NCBI RefSeq assembly: GCF_006716745.1
Contig: NZ_VFPP01000001.1
Span: 8,381,386-8,445,385, forward strand
Length of the DNA stretch: 64,000 nt
Reading direction: 5' to 3'
From: Saccharothrix saharensis
Lineage (GTDB): Bacteria; Actinomycetota; Actinomycetes; Mycobacteriales; Pseudonocardiaceae
The notes beneath the pieces were generated by a model, which searched no databases, was not told where the DNA came from, and was given only the letters and a program-made list of their open reading frames with translations. Position numbers and translations under genes: made by a program. Positions 1 to 9,302 of the stretch are shown piece after piece. Position 1 is the first letter of the stretch. Each line of letters starts with the position of its first letter.

Positions 1-533
1 TGGACGAACGCGTCCGGCCCGCCGCCGTGCACGACGGCGATCGTGCGGTGGCCGAGGTCGGCCAGGTACTCCGCGCACCGGACGCCCGCCTCGGCGCGGT
101 CGACGTCGACCGCGCCGTGCCCGCTCCGGTCGGGCGTCCCACCGACGCGCACCACCGGCACGCTCACGTCGACCGGCGCCGTGGTGGGCGCGACGACGAT
201 CACCGCGTCGGGGTTGCGCAGCCGCACCGACTCGGCGGACGGGCAGATCACCAGGTCCGCCCCGGCCTGCCGGGCGAGGGCGGTGGCGGCCGAGAGGAAC
301 GCGCCGAGCCAGCCCGGCCCGCCGTCCGCCCGGTCCGGCAGCACCAGGGCGATCAGCTTGACGTTCGGCAGCGACCGGGGCGCGTACCCCAGTTGCCGGA
401 CGCTCTCCTCCACCCGCCTGCGGGTCGCGGCCGAGATCGACCTCTTGCCGCTCAGCACGTACGACGCGGTGCTCGTCGCGACACCCGCGTGCCGGGCGAC
501 CTGGGCGAGGGTGACCACGTCGGATCCCTCCAT
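1..533 (-). CDS. LacI-family transcriptional regulator, C-terminus cut by window edge
   Basis: Sugar-responsive repressor of the LacI/GalR family. The start is the ATG at 533, preceded by an AGGAG-type ribosome site. Residues 7-55 form the helix-turn-helix and hinge: VVTLAQVARHAGVATSTAS followed by VLSGKRSISAATRRRVEE. The start of the periplasmic-binding-protein-like sensor domain follows (LIALVLPDRADGG, then VVRVGGTPD). About 177 residues are present; the family is usually 330-350, so roughly half lies beyond position 1. A 14-bp perfect palindrome about 95 bp upstream is a candidate self-regulatory operator. The sugar ligand cannot be told from this part. Confidence 0.93.
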   Translation of the reverse strand, partial: MEGSDVVTLAQVARHAGVATSTASYVLSGKRSISAATRRRVEESVRQLGYAPRSLPNVKLIALVLPDRADGGPGWLGAFLSAATALARQAGADLVICPSAESVRLRNPDAVIVVAPTTAPVDVSVPVVRVGGTPDRSGHGAVDVDRAEAGVRCAEYLADLGHRTIAVVHGGGPDAFV

Positions 534-1005
534 CAGCCACGTCTCCTCTCCTCGCGCGCCTCTGCGCGGGTTGCTGACACTGAAGACGAGCGCTCGACGG
601 CACGCAAGGATTTAACGCTTAAGTTTCGCGTTCGCGAACGCTCGGGTGCGGCGATCCGTCGCGGGGTAGCCGTTCGCATATGTGGACACCGAAGAAAGTC
701 TAGACCAATACCGGTGGTGTGCGTCATGGGTCTGTGACCTGCGACGTTATCATTGGTGTTGGTCACTGAACTTTTTCTCCGCAGGTCAAAGCCGCCTTGG
801 TAGATCCGCATCGCGGTGTGACGCTTGCGCTCCTTCAGTGACTTAACCGCTTAATTATCGAAGCGGTGCGGTGTTCATCATGGTGAACACCGAGTGGTTA
901 TTGTCGTTTCGGAAACCAGTGCGTCAGCTTGCCACCGGGGGCGCTCCCAGCCGCAACGCACGCGCGTTCACCTGCGTGAACGGTGACCCCGTGGTCGATT
1001 CACGC
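534..1005. other. Intergenic region upstream of the LacI gene
   Basis: No convincing gene. The stretch is locally AT-rich. It holds two related short elements, TTAACGCTTAAG at 612-623 and CTTAACCGCTTAA at 842-854, and an inverted repeat at 871-890 with arms GTGTTCA and TGAACAC around 6 nt. These may be operator or promoter elements; nothing shows which gene they serve. Confidence 0.5.
628..641. promoter_or_regulatory. Palindromic LacI-type operator candidate
   Basis: GCGTTCGCGAACGC is a perfect 14-bp inverted repeat with the central CG typical of LacI-family operators. It lies in the AT-richer leader upstream of the LacI gene that starts at 533, so autoregulation is the simplest reading. Binding by this regulator is inferred. 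Confidence 0.55.
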
Positions 1006-1299
1006 TCATCCCTGCTCACCAGGAGGCGCGCAAGGCGGGACGAACGCGAGCGCCGCCGCGCCGGCGACGTGCGGACTGGCCGGCGACCTGCCACGTCGAC
1101 AGGCGGAGTCGGTCGCGCTGTTGCCCGCGGCCACGACGTAGGTGACGCGGGCCGCGGCCGAGCGGCGGATCGCCTCGCGCACGCGTCCTCGTTGCTGCCG
1201 GAGGCGTTGTCGGTGCCCGAGCCGCCGAGGCTGATGTTGGCGACCTCGACCTCGACCTCGTTCGGGTGCGCCGTCACGAAGTCTGTCAACGACAAGTGC
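1006..1299 (-). pseudogene. Remnant of a secreted S8 (subtilisin-like) peptidase gene
   Basis: Two reading frames on the minus strand each hold part of a subtilase core. The first reads DFVTAHPNE, then VANISLGGSGTDNASGSNE. After a frameshift near 1180 the second reads IRRSAAARVTYVVAAGNS, which carries the oxyanion Asn block, and then SPASPHVAGAAALAF, the segment after the catalytic Ser. The Asp and His regions are absent, the GTSMASPH block is altered, and the stretch between the Asn and Ser blocks is deleted. This is a decayed fragment of about 95 codons of a normally 400-residue enzyme. An intact relative from the same family is encoded at 33391-34932. Confidence 0.75.
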
Positions 1300-1373
1300 C
1301 GCAATGCCCCCTACCGCACCTTGTGATCAAGCGGCTCCGCCCCCACCGCGGGTTTCCCCGCCCGTTGACCTCG

Positions 1374-2099
1374 TCACTCGTGCTGGTCGCTCCACGCACG
1401 GGCGTAGCGGTTGGCGTCGGGGCGTTTCGGGTCGCGCCGGCGGTAGACCACGTAGGGGCGGACGAGGTAGCCGACCGGGGCGCTGAACACGTGCACCAGG
1501 CGGGTGTACGGCCAGATGCCCAGCAGCACGAGGACGATCACGTTGTGCACCTGGAAGCTGAGGGGAGTGCCCGCCATCAGCTCCGGTCGGGCGGAGAACG
1601 TGAACAGGCCCCGGAACCAGACCGAGACCGTGGCCCGGTAGTCGTAGCCGCCGCCGATCAGGTTCTCGCCCACGGTGTTGACCATCCCGGTCACGATCGC
1701 CGCCGCGAGCAGCGAGTACATGACCTTGTCGCCCCGCGTGGTGGCCTTGCGCACGGCGGGCACGGTGAAGCGGCGGTACAGCAGGATCGCCATGCCCGCC
1801 ACGGTGGCCGCGCCCGCGAGCGAGCCCGCGGTCACCGAGACCAGGTGGTACATCCCCTCGGTGACCCCGACGAACTCCGTCCAGCTCTTCGGGATCACCA
1901 GGCCCAGCACGTGGCCGCCGATCACGGCGAGCAGCCCGAAGTGGAACAGCGGGCTGCCCAGGCGCAACAACCTGCTCTCGTACAGCTGCGAGGACCGGGT
2001 CGTCCAGCCGAACTGGTCGTGCCGGTAGCGCCAGACGTGACCGACCAGGAACGAGGTCAGCGCGATGTAGGGCAGCGCCAGCCACAGCAGCGTGGTCAT
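1374..2099 (-). CDS. narI: Respiratory nitrate reductase gamma subunit (cytochrome b)
   Basis: Membrane subunit that takes electrons from menaquinol through two b-type hemes and passes them to the NarGH dimer. The 241-residue length is normal. Five hydrophobic helices are visible, with His residues in the expected places: HFGLLAVIGGH in the second/third helix region and the VHNVIVLVLLG...RLVH region near the C-terminus. The ATG at 2099 overlaps the narJ stop as ATGA, which fixes the start and implies translational coupling. It is the last gene of narGHJI. Confidence 0.97.
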   Translation of the reverse strand: MTTLLWLALPYIALTSFLVGHVWRYRHDQFGWTTRSSQLYESRLLRLGSPLFHFGLLAVIGGHVLGLVIPKSWTEFVGVTEGMYHLVSVTAGSLAGAATVAGMAILLYRRFTVPAVRKATTRGDKVMYSLLAAAIVTGMVNTVGENLIGGGYDYRATVSVWFRGLFTFSARPELMAGTPLSFQVHNVIVLVLLGIWPYTRLVHVFSAPVGYLVRPYVVYRRRDPKRPDANRYARAWSDQHE

Positions 2100-2773
2100 C
2101 GTCGTCCTCCCGACTCGGCGTGCGCGTGCAGGCTGGGGTCCATCGCGAACGGCTCCAACCCGACGTCCTCCTCGGGTGGCCCCTCCGCGGCCAGCGTCGC
2201 GATCTTGCGGCGGTCGGCGGCGCTGAGCTCCGGCAACGTGGCGCACACCGCGTCCAGCACGGCCAGGTACGGCGAGCCGCCGTCGGCGAGGGACAGCCGG
2301 ATCATCTCCAGCACCGGTCGGTGCTCCACCAGCAGCCGCCGGCCGGCTTCGGGGTCCGCGGTCGCGGCGAACTCCAGCACGACCGCGAGGTGGTCGGGCA
2401 GCTCGTGCTCACCGAGCTCGACCCCGGCCGCGCGGTAGGCGTGCTTGAACCGCAGCAGCGCCATGCCGCGCTTCCGGGTGTCGCCGTAGGCGTAGTACGA
2501 CAGGTGCAGGCAGTTGCGCTTGCGCAGGTCGAACGTCTCGACGTAGTGCTGCGCGAGCGCGTTCCCGGTCGAGGCCGACGCGTGGTCGACGAACGACACG
2601 AGCGCCGGCCCGGCGGGCGCGGGCAGCGCCGCGGCCGCCGCGCGGAGTTCTGGCAGCATCACGGTGAGCTGCGCGTTCGGGTAGTCGATCAGCAGCGCGG
2701 CGATCCGCCACACCAGCCGGCTGTCCCGGCCCGGCGGGGCGACGGCCTTCTCCCGCTTGCGCAGCAGGCTCAT
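2096..2773 (-). CDS. narJ: Nitrate reductase molybdenum cofactor assembly chaperone
   Basis: Cytoplasmic chaperone that holds apo-NarGH while the molybdenum cofactor is inserted; it is not part of the final enzyme. The 225-residue protein has the all-helical NarJ/TorD-type fold signature, including LLIDYPNAQL near residue 28 and the central HLSYYAYGDTRKRG motif found in NarJ proteins. The ATG at 2773 overlaps the narH stop and its own stop overlaps narI, so the three genes are tightly coupled. Confidence 0.95.
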   Translation of the reverse strand: MSLLRKREKAVAPPGRDSRLVWRIAALLIDYPNAQLTVMLPELRAAAAALPAPAGPALVSFVDHASASTGNALAQHYVETFDLRKRNCLHLSYYAYGDTRKRGMALLRFKHAYRAAGVELGEHELPDHLAVVLEFAATADPEAGRRLLVEHRPVLEMIRLSLADGGSPYLAVLDAVCATLPELSAADRRKIATLAAEGPPEEDVGLEPFAMDPSLHAHAESGGRR

Positions 2774-4431
2774 CCGATGGCCTCGGGTTCGTGCGCGGCC
2801 CCGGCACCCGTGCCGGCACTCTTGCCGTTGCCGTTGCCGTTGGTCGGGAAGAGGCCCTTCGTGCTGGTCCCGTCCCAGTCCAGCAGGTTGATGCGCTTGG
2901 CCTTGTCGGGCGGCGCCGCGCCGTTGGTGTCGCTCAGGCCGAACTTCTCGTCCATCACCTCGAACGCGGTCATGCCCGGGCCGCCGTCGCCGTCCAGGCT
3001 GCACCCCGTGGTCAAGGCCTCCAGCCGGTGCGCGTCCGACCCCGCGCCGGCGGGGATCACGTAGCGGTCCTCGTACTTGGCGATGGCGAGCAGCCGGTAC
3101 ATCGACTCGATCTCGCCGGGCGCGAGCCGCACCGACGCGGCGATCGAGTCGTCCACGTCCTCACCCAGGTTGACCTTGCGCATGTGCGCCCGCATCGCGG
3201 CCAACCGCTGCAACGACGCCCGCACCGGCCCCACGTCACCGGCGGTGAACAGCTCGGCCAGGTACTCCACCGGGATGCGCAGCGCGTCGATCGCGCCGAA
3301 CAGGTTGCCCACCGCCTCGCCGTCGTGCCCGGTCTGGCTGAGCACGTCCACGACCGGCGACAGCGGCGGCACGTACCAGACCATCGGCATGGTGCGGTAC
3401 TCCGGGTGCAGCGGCAGCGCCAGCTGGTAGTCGACGATCAGCCGGTAGACCGGGGAGTTCTGCGCGGCCTCGATCCACTCGGCGGAGATGCCCGCCCGCT
3501 CGGCCGCGGCGACCACGCGCGGGTCGTGTGGGTTGAGGAAGACGTCGAGCTGCGCGGGGTAGAGGTCCTTCTCGTCGCGCACCGAGGCCGCCTCGCCGAC
3601 CTTGTCCGCGTCGTAGAGCAGCACGCCGATGTAGCGCAACCGCCCCACGCACGTCTCGGAGCACACCGTCGGGATGCCCACCTCGACCCGCGGGTAGCAG
3701 AACGTGCACTTCTCCGCTTTGCCGGTCTTGTGGTTGAAGTAGATCTTCTTGTACGGGCAGCCCGTGACGCACTGCCGCCAGCCGCGGCACTTGTCCTGGT
3801 CCACCAGCACGATGCCGTCCTCGGCGCGCTTGTAGATCGCGCCGGACGGGCAGGACGCCGCGCACGACGGGTTCAGGCAGTGCTCGCAGATGCGCGGCAG
3901 GTAGAACATGAACGTCTGCTCGAACTCGAGCTTGACCTGCTCGGACAGCTTGCCCAGCAGCGGGTCCTTGCCGATCTGCGCGGGACCGCCGCCCAGGTCA
4001 TCGTCCCAGTTCGCGCCCCAGGTGACCTTCGTGTCCTCGCCGGTGATCGACGACTTCGGCTTCGCCGTCGGGGTCGTGTCCGACGGCGGCGCGGACAACA
4101 GGTTCTGGTAGTCGTAGGTCCACGGCTCGTAGTAGTCGGCCACGGTGGGCATGTCCGGGTTGGCGAAGATGTTCGCCAACCGCCGCAGCCGCGACCCGGT
4201 GCGCAGCGTCAGCTTGCCGCGCCTGGTGAGCGTCCAGCCGCCCTTCCACTTGTCCTGGTCCTGGTACTGGCGGGGGTAGCCCTGCCCGGGGCGGGTCTCC
4301 ACGTTGTTGAACCACGCGTACTCGACGCCGCCGCGGTTGGTCCACGCCTGCTTGCACGTGACGCTGCACGTGTGGCAGCCGATGCACTTGTCGAGGTTCA
4401 TCACCATGGCGAGCTGTGCCATCACGCGCAT
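2770..4431 (-). CDS. narH: Respiratory nitrate reductase beta subunit (Fe-S protein)
   Basis: Electron-transfer subunit between NarI and NarG. The 553-residue protein has four cysteine groups: CIGCHTCSVTC near residue 16, CEHCLNPSCAASCP, CRGWRQCVTGCP and CTFCYP with the later CSETC. The Trp in CRGWRQC replaces a Cys, as in known NarH proteins where that cluster is 3Fe-4S. The ATG at 4431 shares one base with the narG stop (TGATG); a second possible ATG, four codons further in, gives MAQLAM. The C-terminal 30 residues are a low-complexity Asn/Gly tail not needed for cluster binding. Confidence 0.96.
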   Translation of the reverse strand: MRVMAQLAMVMNLDKCIGCHTCSVTCKQAWTNRGGVEYAWFNNVETRPGQGYPRQYQDQDKWKGGWTLTRRGKLTLRTGSRLRRLANIFANPDMPTVADYYEPWTYDYQNLLSAPPSDTTPTAKPKSSITGEDTKVTWGANWDDDLGGGPAQIGKDPLLGKLSEQVKLEFEQTFMFYLPRICEHCLNPSCAASCPSGAIYKRAEDGIVLVDQDKCRGWRQCVTGCPYKKIYFNHKTGKAEKCTFCYPRVEVGIPTVCSETCVGRLRYIGVLLYDADKVGEAASVRDEKDLYPAQLDVFLNPHDPRVVAAAERAGISAEWIEAAQNSPVYRLIVDYQLALPLHPEYRTMPMVWYVPPLSPVVDVLSQTGHDGEAVGNLFGAIDALRIPVEYLAELFTAGDVGPVRASLQRLAAMRAHMRKVNLGEDVDDSIAASVRLAPGEIESMYRLLAIAKYEDRYVIPAGAGSDAHRLEALTTGCSLDGDGGPGMTAFEVMDEKFGLSDTNGAAPPDKAKRINLLDWDGTSTKGLFPTNGNGNGKSAGTGAGAAHEPEAIG

Positions 4432-7400
4432 CAGTACTGCACCTCCTGGCTGCGGCGACGGATGGTCGTGACCTCGTCGCGCTGGTTGCCCGTCGGACCG
4501 TGGTAGTTGAGCGCGAAGGACTGCTGGGCGTAGCCGCCGATCAGGTGCGACGGCTTGATCATCAACCGGGTGAGCGCGTTGTGGATGCCGCCGCGCTTGC
4601 CGGTCGCCTCGGTCCGCGGCACGCCGACCGCCTTGTCCTGCGCGTGGTACATGAACACCGTGCCCTCGGGCATCCGGTGGGACACGATCGCCCGCGCCAC
4701 CACGATCCCGTTGCGGTTGACCGCCTCGATCCAGTCGTTGTCCTCGACCCCGATCTTCGCGGCGTCCCGGTCGGACATCCAGATGGCCTGCCCGCCGCGC
4801 GACAGGGTGAGCATGTGCAGGTTGTCCTGGTAGGCCGAGTGGATCGACCACTTCGAGTGCGGGGTCAGGTACCGCACGGTCACGCCGCCGTTCAGCGCGC
4901 CGACCGCCGGTTCGTCGAACAGTGCCGTCATGTCCAGCGGCGGCCGGAAGACCGGAAGCTGCTCGCCCAGCTCGAACATCCAGTCGTGGTCGAGGAAGAA
5001 GTGCTGCCGGCCGGTGAGCGTGTGCCACGGCTTGAGCCGCTCGGTGTTGATGGTGAACGGCGAGTACCGCCGGCCGCCGGTCTCGCTGCCCGACCACTCG
5101 GGCGAGGTGATCACCGGCACCGGTCGCGCCTGCGTGTCGGAGAACGTGATCCGCTTGCCCTCGCTCTCCGCCGCCAGGTCGGCCAGCCCGGTGCCGGTGC
5201 GGCGCTCCAGCGCGCGGAAGCCCTCCGTGGCCAGGCGGCCGTTGGTCGTGCCGGACAGGGCCAGGATCGCCTCCGCGGCGTGGGTGTCCTTGGCCAGCGA
5301 CGGCCGCCCGGCCGCGACACCGGACGCGACCGTGCCGTTCGCGCCCTTGAGGTACTCGACCTCCTGGTCGGGGTGCACGGTGACGCCCTTGGTGGTCAGC
5401 CCGACCTGTTCGACCAGCGGGCCGAGGGCGGCCATCTTGTCAGCGACCGCCGGGTAGTCCCGCTCCACGACCACCAGCCGGGGCATGGTCTTGCCGGGGA
5501 TCGGCTCGCACTCGCCGGCCTTCCAGTCCAGCACCCGTCCGCCCGGTTGGGCGGTGGCGTCGGCGGTGTCGTGGGTGAGCGCGACGGCCACGACGTCCTT
5601 GCGCTTGCCCAGGTGCTTCTCCGCCAGCCACGAGAAGCCGCGGGCGATGCGGTGGAACGCCTCGAAGTCGGTCTTGGTCTCCCACGGCGGCGAGATCGCG
5701 GGCGAGAACGCGTGCACGTAGGGGTGCATGTCGGTGGAGGACAGGTCGTGCTTCTCGTACCACGTCGCCGCGGGCAGCACGACGTCGGAGAACAGCGTGG
5801 TCGACGTCATCCGGAAGTCCAGCGACAGCAGCAGGTCCAGCTTGCCGACCGGCGCCTCGTCGCGCCAGGTCACCTCCTGCGGCCGCACGCCGTCGGCGTC
5901 CTTGGCGCGCAGGTTGGTGTCGGTGCCGAGCAGGTGCTTGAGGAAGTACTCGTTGCCCTTGGCCGACGAGCCCAGCAGGTTCGCCCGCCACACGGTGAGC
6001 ACGCGCGGGAAGTTCTCCGGGGCGTCGGGGTCCTCGCAGGCGAACCGCAGGTGCCCGGACTTGAGCCCGTCCACCACGTGGTCGGCGGCGGTCTTGCCCA
6101 GCCGTTCCGCCTCGTCGACCAGGTCGAGCGGGTTGCGGTTGAACGTCGGGTAGCTCGGCATCCACCCGAGCCGGGACGCGAGCGCGATGTTGTCGGCCGC
6201 GGTGCGCCCGGCGAACCGGCCCGTGGCCAGCGGCGAGGACATGACCTCCGCGGTGAACGGGTCGTAGCGCCACTGGTCGGTGGCCAGGTACCAGAAGATC
6301 GTGCCCTGCATCTGGCGCGGCGGGCGCTGCCAGTCCAGCCCGAACGCCAGCGTGGACCACCCGGTGATCGGGCGGCACTTCTCCTGGCCGACGTAGTGCG
6401 CCCAACCGCCGCCGTTCACGCCCTGGCAGCCGGTGAGCATGGTCAGCGCCAGGAACGAGCGGTAGATCTGGTCGGAGTGGAACCAGTGGTTGGTGCCCGC
6501 GCCCATGAGGATCATGGACCGGCCCTTGGAGCGCTCGGCGTTGTCGGCGAACTCCCGGCCGATCCGCTCGGCCGCGGCGGCGGGCACGCCCGTGATCGCC
6601 TCCTGCCAGGCGGGGGTGTAGGGCTGGGAGGCGTCGTCGTAGCCGGTCGGCCACTCGCCGGGCAGGCCGTCACGCCCCACGCCGTACTGGGCCAGCAGCA
6701 GGTCGAACACGGTGGTCACCCGCCGGCCGGCGACGATCCGCGTCGGCACGCCCCGGCGCTGCACGCCCGGCTCGGCGGTGTCGAACCGGGGCAGCGCCAC
6801 GGTGACCGGCTCGCCGCCGTGCGCCGACAGCAGCGGGTCGACGTCGCCGAGGTCGAGGTTCCAGTTGCCCTGGCCCGAGTCGGTGAACCGGTGCCCGAGC
6901 GACCCCGGCGGCACCACGGGCTCGCCGTGCGCGTCCAGCAGGACCGTCTTGGACTCCGCGCCCTCGCCGGTGTCGCCGAGGTCGGCGGCGGTGAGGAACT
7001 TGCCCGGCACGTGGCCGTCCTCGGTCTCGGTCAGCGTGACCAGGAACGGCAGGTCGGTGTAGCGCTTGACGTAGTCGGTGAAGTACGGGGTGGTCCGCTC
7101 GACGAAGAACTCCCGGAGGATCACGTGCCCCATAGCCATGGCCAGCGCGGCGTCCGTGCCGGGGCGCGCGGGCAGCCACTCGTCGGCGAACTTGGTGTTG
7201 TCGGCGTAGTCGGGCGACACCACGACGACCTTCTGACCGCGGTACCGCGCCTCGGTCATGTAGTGCGCGTCGGGGGTGCGGGTGACCGGGACGTTGGAGC
7301 CCCACATGATCAGGTACCCGGCGTCGAACCAGTCCGCGGACTCCGGCACGTCGGTCTGGTCGCCGAACACCTGCGGGCTCGCCACCGGCAGGTCGGCGTA

Positions 7401-8117
7401 CCAGTCGTAGAAGCTGAGCATGGAGCCGCCGACCAGCGACACGAACCGCGCGCCCGCCGCGTGGCTGACCATTGACATCGCCGGGATCGGCGAGAAGCCC
7501 GCGACCCGGTCCGGGCCGTGGACCTTGATCGTGTGCACGTGCGCGGCGGCGACCATCTCGGCCGCCTCCCACCACTCGGCGCGCACGAACCCGCCCTTGC
7601 CGCGCTCCGCCTTGTAGCGGCGGGACTTCTCCGGGTCCTCGACGATGTCCGCCCAGGCGAGCACGGGGTCCTTCAGCCGCTCTTTGGCCTCGCGGTACAG
7701 CTCCAGCAGCACGCCGCGCACGTAGGGGTAGCGCACCCGCGCGGGGGAGTAGGTGTACCAGGAGAAGGACGCGCCACGCGGGCAGCCGCGCGGCTCGTAC
7801 TCGGGCTTGTCCGGGCCGATCGACGGGTAGTCGGTCTGCTGCGCCTCCCAGGTGATCACGCCGTCCTTGACGTAGACCTTCCACGAGCACGACCCCGTGC
7901 AGTTCACGCCGTGGGTCGAGCGCACCACCTTGTCGTAGGCCCACCGGTCCCGGTAGAAGACGTCGGCGCCTCGGCCGCCGATCTGGTGCAAGGTGCGCCC
8001 GTCCACCGAGGTCTCGCCCCGCTGGAAGTGCCTGGCCAGGCGCAGCAGCGAGTCGCCGACCCCCGGATCTTCCCGCGCACCGTCCGGACGAACGCTGCCG
8101 GCAGAGAATTTCGACAC
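4431..8117 (-). CDS. narG: Respiratory nitrate reductase alpha subunit (molybdopterin)
   Basis: Catalytic subunit reducing nitrate to nitrite on the cytoplasmic side of the membrane. It is about 1228 residues, the usual size. The N-terminal 4Fe-4S site is present as HGVNCTGSCSW plus the later GCPRGASFSW, with His as the unusual first ligand. The molybdenum-site region reads DWYADLPVASPQVFGDQTD. No twin-arginine signal is seen, as expected for a cytoplasm-facing NarG. The GTG at 8117 is preferred because GGAGGTGATC sits at 8121-8130, 8 nt upstream; the further GTG at 8126 lies inside that ribosome site. It is first in narGHJI; no narK transporter or narXL pair is seen in the window. Confidence 0.96.
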   Translation of the reverse strand: MSKFSAGSVRPDGAREDPGVGDSLLRLARHFQRGETSVDGRTLHQIGGRGADVFYRDRWAYDKVVRSTHGVNCTGSCSWKVYVKDGVITWEAQQTDYPSIGPDKPEYEPRGCPRGASFSWYTYSPARVRYPYVRGVLLELYREAKERLKDPVLAWADIVEDPEKSRRYKAERGKGGFVRAEWWEAAEMVAAAHVHTIKVHGPDRVAGFSPIPAMSMVSHAAGARFVSLVGGSMLSFYDWYADLPVASPQVFGDQTDVPESADWFDAGYLIMWGSNVPVTRTPDAHYMTEARYRGQKVVVVSPDYADNTKFADEWLPARPGTDAALAMAMGHVILREFFVERTTPYFTDYVKRYTDLPFLVTLTETEDGHVPGKFLTAADLGDTGEGAESKTVLLDAHGEPVVPPGSLGHRFTDSGQGNWNLDLGDVDPLLSAHGGEPVTVALPRFDTAEPGVQRRGVPTRIVAGRRVTTVFDLLLAQYGVGRDGLPGEWPTGYDDASQPYTPAWQEAITGVPAAAAERIGREFADNAERSKGRSMILMGAGTNHWFHSDQIYRSFLALTMLTGCQGVNGGGWAHYVGQEKCRPITGWSTLAFGLDWQRPPRQMQGTIFWYLATDQWRYDPFTAEVMSSPLATGRFAGRTAADNIALASRLGWMPSYPTFNRNPLDLVDEAERLGKTAADHVVDGLKSGHLRFACEDPDAPENFPRVLTVWRANLLGSSAKGNEYFLKHLLGTDTNLRAKDADGVRPQEVTWRDEAPVGKLDLLLSLDFRMTSTTLFSDVVLPAATWYEKHDLSSTDMHPYVHAFSPAISPPWETKTDFEAFHRIARGFSWLAEKHLGKRKDVVAVALTHDTADATAQPGGRVLDWKAGECEPIPGKTMPRLVVVERDYPAVADKMAALGPLVEQVGLTTKGVTVHPDQEVEYLKGANGTVASGVAAGRPSLAKDTHAAEAILALSGTTNGRLATEGFRALERRTGTGLADLAAESEGKRITFSDTQARPVPVITSPEWSGSETGGRRYSPFTINTERLKPWHTLTGRQHFFLDHDWMFELGEQLPVFRPPLDMTALFDEPAVGALNGGVTVRYLTPHSKWSIHSAYQDNLHMLTLSRGGQAIWMSDRDAAKIGVEDNDWIEAVNRNGIVVARAIVSHRMPEGTVFMYHAQDKAVGVPRTEATGKRGGIHNALTRLMIKPSHLIGGYAQQSFALNYHGPTGNQRDEVTTIRRRSQEVQY

Positions 8118-8130
8118 GGCGATCACCTCC
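8118..8130 (-). promoter_or_regulatory. Strong ribosome binding site deciding the narG start
   Basis: On the minus strand GGAGGTGATC matches the 16S rRNA tail almost fully and is followed after 3 nt by GTG. It rules out the GTG at 8126 as the start because that codon is part of the site. Confidence 0.7.
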
Positions 8131-8905
8131 GAAGCAAATAGTGAATCGCTAAATCGACAGCCGTCGTCATCGACCCTGCCGGGCCACCATAGGGGGCCGG
8201 GGTGGCGCCCACCAAGAACGGATTCCGCTTCGCACGCTTTCCGTGTCGAGGCGGTGAGTCGGACGTAACGTCGTGTTCACGGACCTTCCTTCGGTGCGCC
8301 GGAACCTGTTCCGTCGGTATAGCGCTGAACTGCTGCGATGAGGGTTCGTGTGGCCGATCGGTGTCGCGCGTGACCGGAAGTGCCGCGCGGGCGACACGTA
8401 TCTTTAACACCCGGGTCACGCCGTCCGGGGCAGTTGGTGGGTTCACCACCGCCGCGTAGGGATAGGAAGCGGGTATTCCGGACGCGTGAATTTCCCGGTG
8501 GTGAACGGCCGGCCGTAATGCCGGTACGCGGTCCGCCGCGCCGGAGTGCCGAAGGCGTCGTCGCGATTGATCGGGACCGCCGGTGTCGAATGGGTGCGGC
8601 ACACTGCGGCGACCAGGTCCGGCCGCGCGCGGTGGATCACGCCCGACGCCGCTTCGGGCGGCACCTTCGGGTCCGGGCCGATCCGCACGTCCGGCGAGGG
8701 GTGGACGCGGGTCGCGCACCGGGCCGCGCGGAACGCGTGTCCGGCGTCTCGCGCGCGGATCCTGCCGTGGTCACGCAACGATGAGGCGCAGGCCGCCAAG
8801 CCCATCGGGAGCCCCTTCTTCGACTTTCCGGCACCGTAACAAGACGTGGACACCTGGTCACGCCTCGCGACCGCCGGGCGGACCTGCTCCGACGGCCGTG
8901 CCGGA
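8131..8905. other. Leader region of the nar operon up to the transposon insertion
   Basis: Some 775 bp with no convincing gene on either strand: open frames exist but show no family similarity, no good ribosome site, and composition like non-coding GC-rich DNA. The AT-richer stretch 8130-8160 just upstream of narG probably holds the nar promoter. The last five bases, CCGGA, are the left copy of a target duplication. Confidence 0.5.
8901..8905. repeat. Left target-site duplication, CCGGA
   Basis: CCGGA directly precedes the left transposon end and recurs directly after the right end at 17743-17747. Confidence 0.85.
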
Positions 8906-8950
8906 TGTGACTACAGGCCATAGTTGTCACTTACAAGCGATAGTTGTCAC
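8906..8950 (+). repeat. Left end of the Tn7-like transposon with two end repeats
   Basis: Two 18-bp direct repeats lie here: ACAGGCCATAGTTGTCAC at 8913-8930 and ACAAGCGATAGTTGTCAC at 8933-8950. They match, in inverted orientation, the four units of the right end and are the likely transposase binding sites. Confidence 0.85.
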
Positions 8951-9302
8951 TAAGATCGTTGTCTTGGCACCATCGGTGTGACTCCCAGCCATAGATGGCG
9001 GATCCCAGTTCACTCTGGCGGCTGATGGCTGCGGGGCGACGGATGTGGCATCTGAGGTGGGTAGCTGGTGGTGGTGTCCGTCGCCCTGGAGCCTCAGGGT
9101 TCGGCGACCGAGCAGGCAGGCGGTGGTCGGGCTGACACCGCTGATGCGGGCAATTCCATCGTCAGCAGCCGCCTGCCGGTAGGGCGGAAGTCTGGGAACT
9201 GTCCGCAGCTGTAGGTCCGTCATTGTGCGGAGTGGGTTGGTGCGGTGCGGTGCAACGCTGAGATCTGCCAGTCGTCGGACCGGATCAGGGAGGTGTCTTC
9301 CG

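Noticed and set aside
871-890. Inverted repeat GTGTTCA-N6-TGAACAC as a terminator
   Set aside because: Only 7-bp arms, and no gene ends beside it; an operator is equally possible, so it is only mentioned in the intergenic entry.
4416-7475. Long plus-strand frame opposite narG
   Set aside because: Arg/Val/Gly-rich shadow of narG with no motifs; narG itself is beyond doubt.
8443-8853. A 136-codon minus-strand frame upstream of narG
   Set aside because: No ribosome site, no family resemblance and composition as expected by chance.
8906-9021. Short regularly spaced repeats as a CRISPR array
   Set aside because: Only two units per end and inverted counterparts at the far end with target duplications; these are transposon ends.
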